Source: Pseudomonadota bacterium
Lineage (GTDB): Bacteria; Myxococcota; Myxococcia; Myxococcales; Anaeromyxobacteraceae
Assembly: GCA_023411405.1 (NCBI GenBank)
Contig: JAEYOU010000668.1
Location: 1-13,629, forward strand
DNA: 13,629 bases
Direction of reading: 5' to 3'
The position numbers and the translations under genes were made by a program. Shown piece by piece: positions 13,592-13,629 of this stretch. Numbering within the stretch: the first letter of the stretch is position 1; each line of letters opens with the position of its first letter. The notes below the pieces were generated by a model that was not told the DNA's origin, made no database searches, and saw nothing but the letters and a program-made list of their open reading frames with translations.

Positions 13592-13629
13592 CTACGGGAC
13601 GACCTTCAGCCCGCGGCGCTGCGCCGGCG
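13592..13629 (-). CDS. C-terminal tail of an unidentified gene (partial)
   Basis: On the minus strand the last bases read in frame as PAQRRGLKVVP followed by TAG (13594-13592). The hydrophobic, basic ending resembles a real C-terminus and the position, 27 bp beyond the kinase stop, fits the convergent pattern of the region. Eleven codons are too few for identification. Confidence 0.3.
   Translation of the reverse strand, partial: PAQRRGLKVVP

Noticed and set aside
1..13629. CRISPR arrays, transposases, integrases, toxin-antitoxin or phage-defence genes
   Set aside because: No regularly spaced repeats and no such protein motifs were seen on either strand.

Overview
The DNA is very GC-rich, with strong G/C preference at third codon positions and frequent GTG/TTG start candidates. 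It carries a three-PAS hybrid kinase, a cobalamin-dependent MetH, a LolA-type carrier, a Cys-rich lipoprotein and an outer-membrane barrel remnant, so the host is a Gram-negative bacterium. The combination suggests a myxobacterium-like (Myxococcota, Anaeromyxobacter-type) chromosome; this is inferred from gene content and composition, not from a database match. I see no tRNA, rRNA, CRISPR array, insertion sequence or phage gene. It reads as ordinary chromosome with one broken gene.

Layout: (1) 1-2433 (+), hybrid histidine kinase, 5' end outside the window, followed by a dyad at 2450-2473. (2) 2499-2951 (-), the C-terminal part of an outer-membrane beta-barrel gene with no start or signal peptide, running straight on from the metH stop codon. 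(3) 2952-6401 (-), metH, B12-dependent methionine synthase. (4) 6402-6712, a regulatory region holding a metH promoter, a SAM-II-type riboswitch and a phased array of ACGGAC half-sites. (5) 6713-7780 (+), amrS radical-SAM enzyme. (6) 7792-8133 (-), Cys-rich lipoprotein. (7) 8265-8900 (+), LolA-like lipoprotein carrier. (8) 8902-10077 (-), rhomboid-fold membrane protein lacking the catalytic Ser. (9) 10156-10935 (+), DUF1684 protein. (10) 10940-11977 (-), extended-SDR NAD-dependent epimerase/dehydratase. (11) 12080-13564 (+), six-TM sensor histidine kinase. (12) 13592-13629 (-), the apparent tail of a gene that enters from the right.

Strand alternates at almost every gene, so most genes must be single transcription units. 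The convergent pairs downstream of metH are almost touching (11, 1 and 4 bp between stop codons), and control sequences sit in the divergent gaps (6402-6712, 8134-8264, 10078-10155, 11978-12079).

The clearest functional story is metH. A promoter with a perfect TTGACA box and 17-bp spacing leads into a leader with a SAM-II-like pseudoknot. Methionine synthase makes the methionine used to build SAM, so SAM would feed back on its own supply. The most notable observations are that SAM-II candidate, the operator-like array behind it, the pseudo-rhomboid and the truncated barrel gene. I found no strong evidence of an undescribed multi-gene system.
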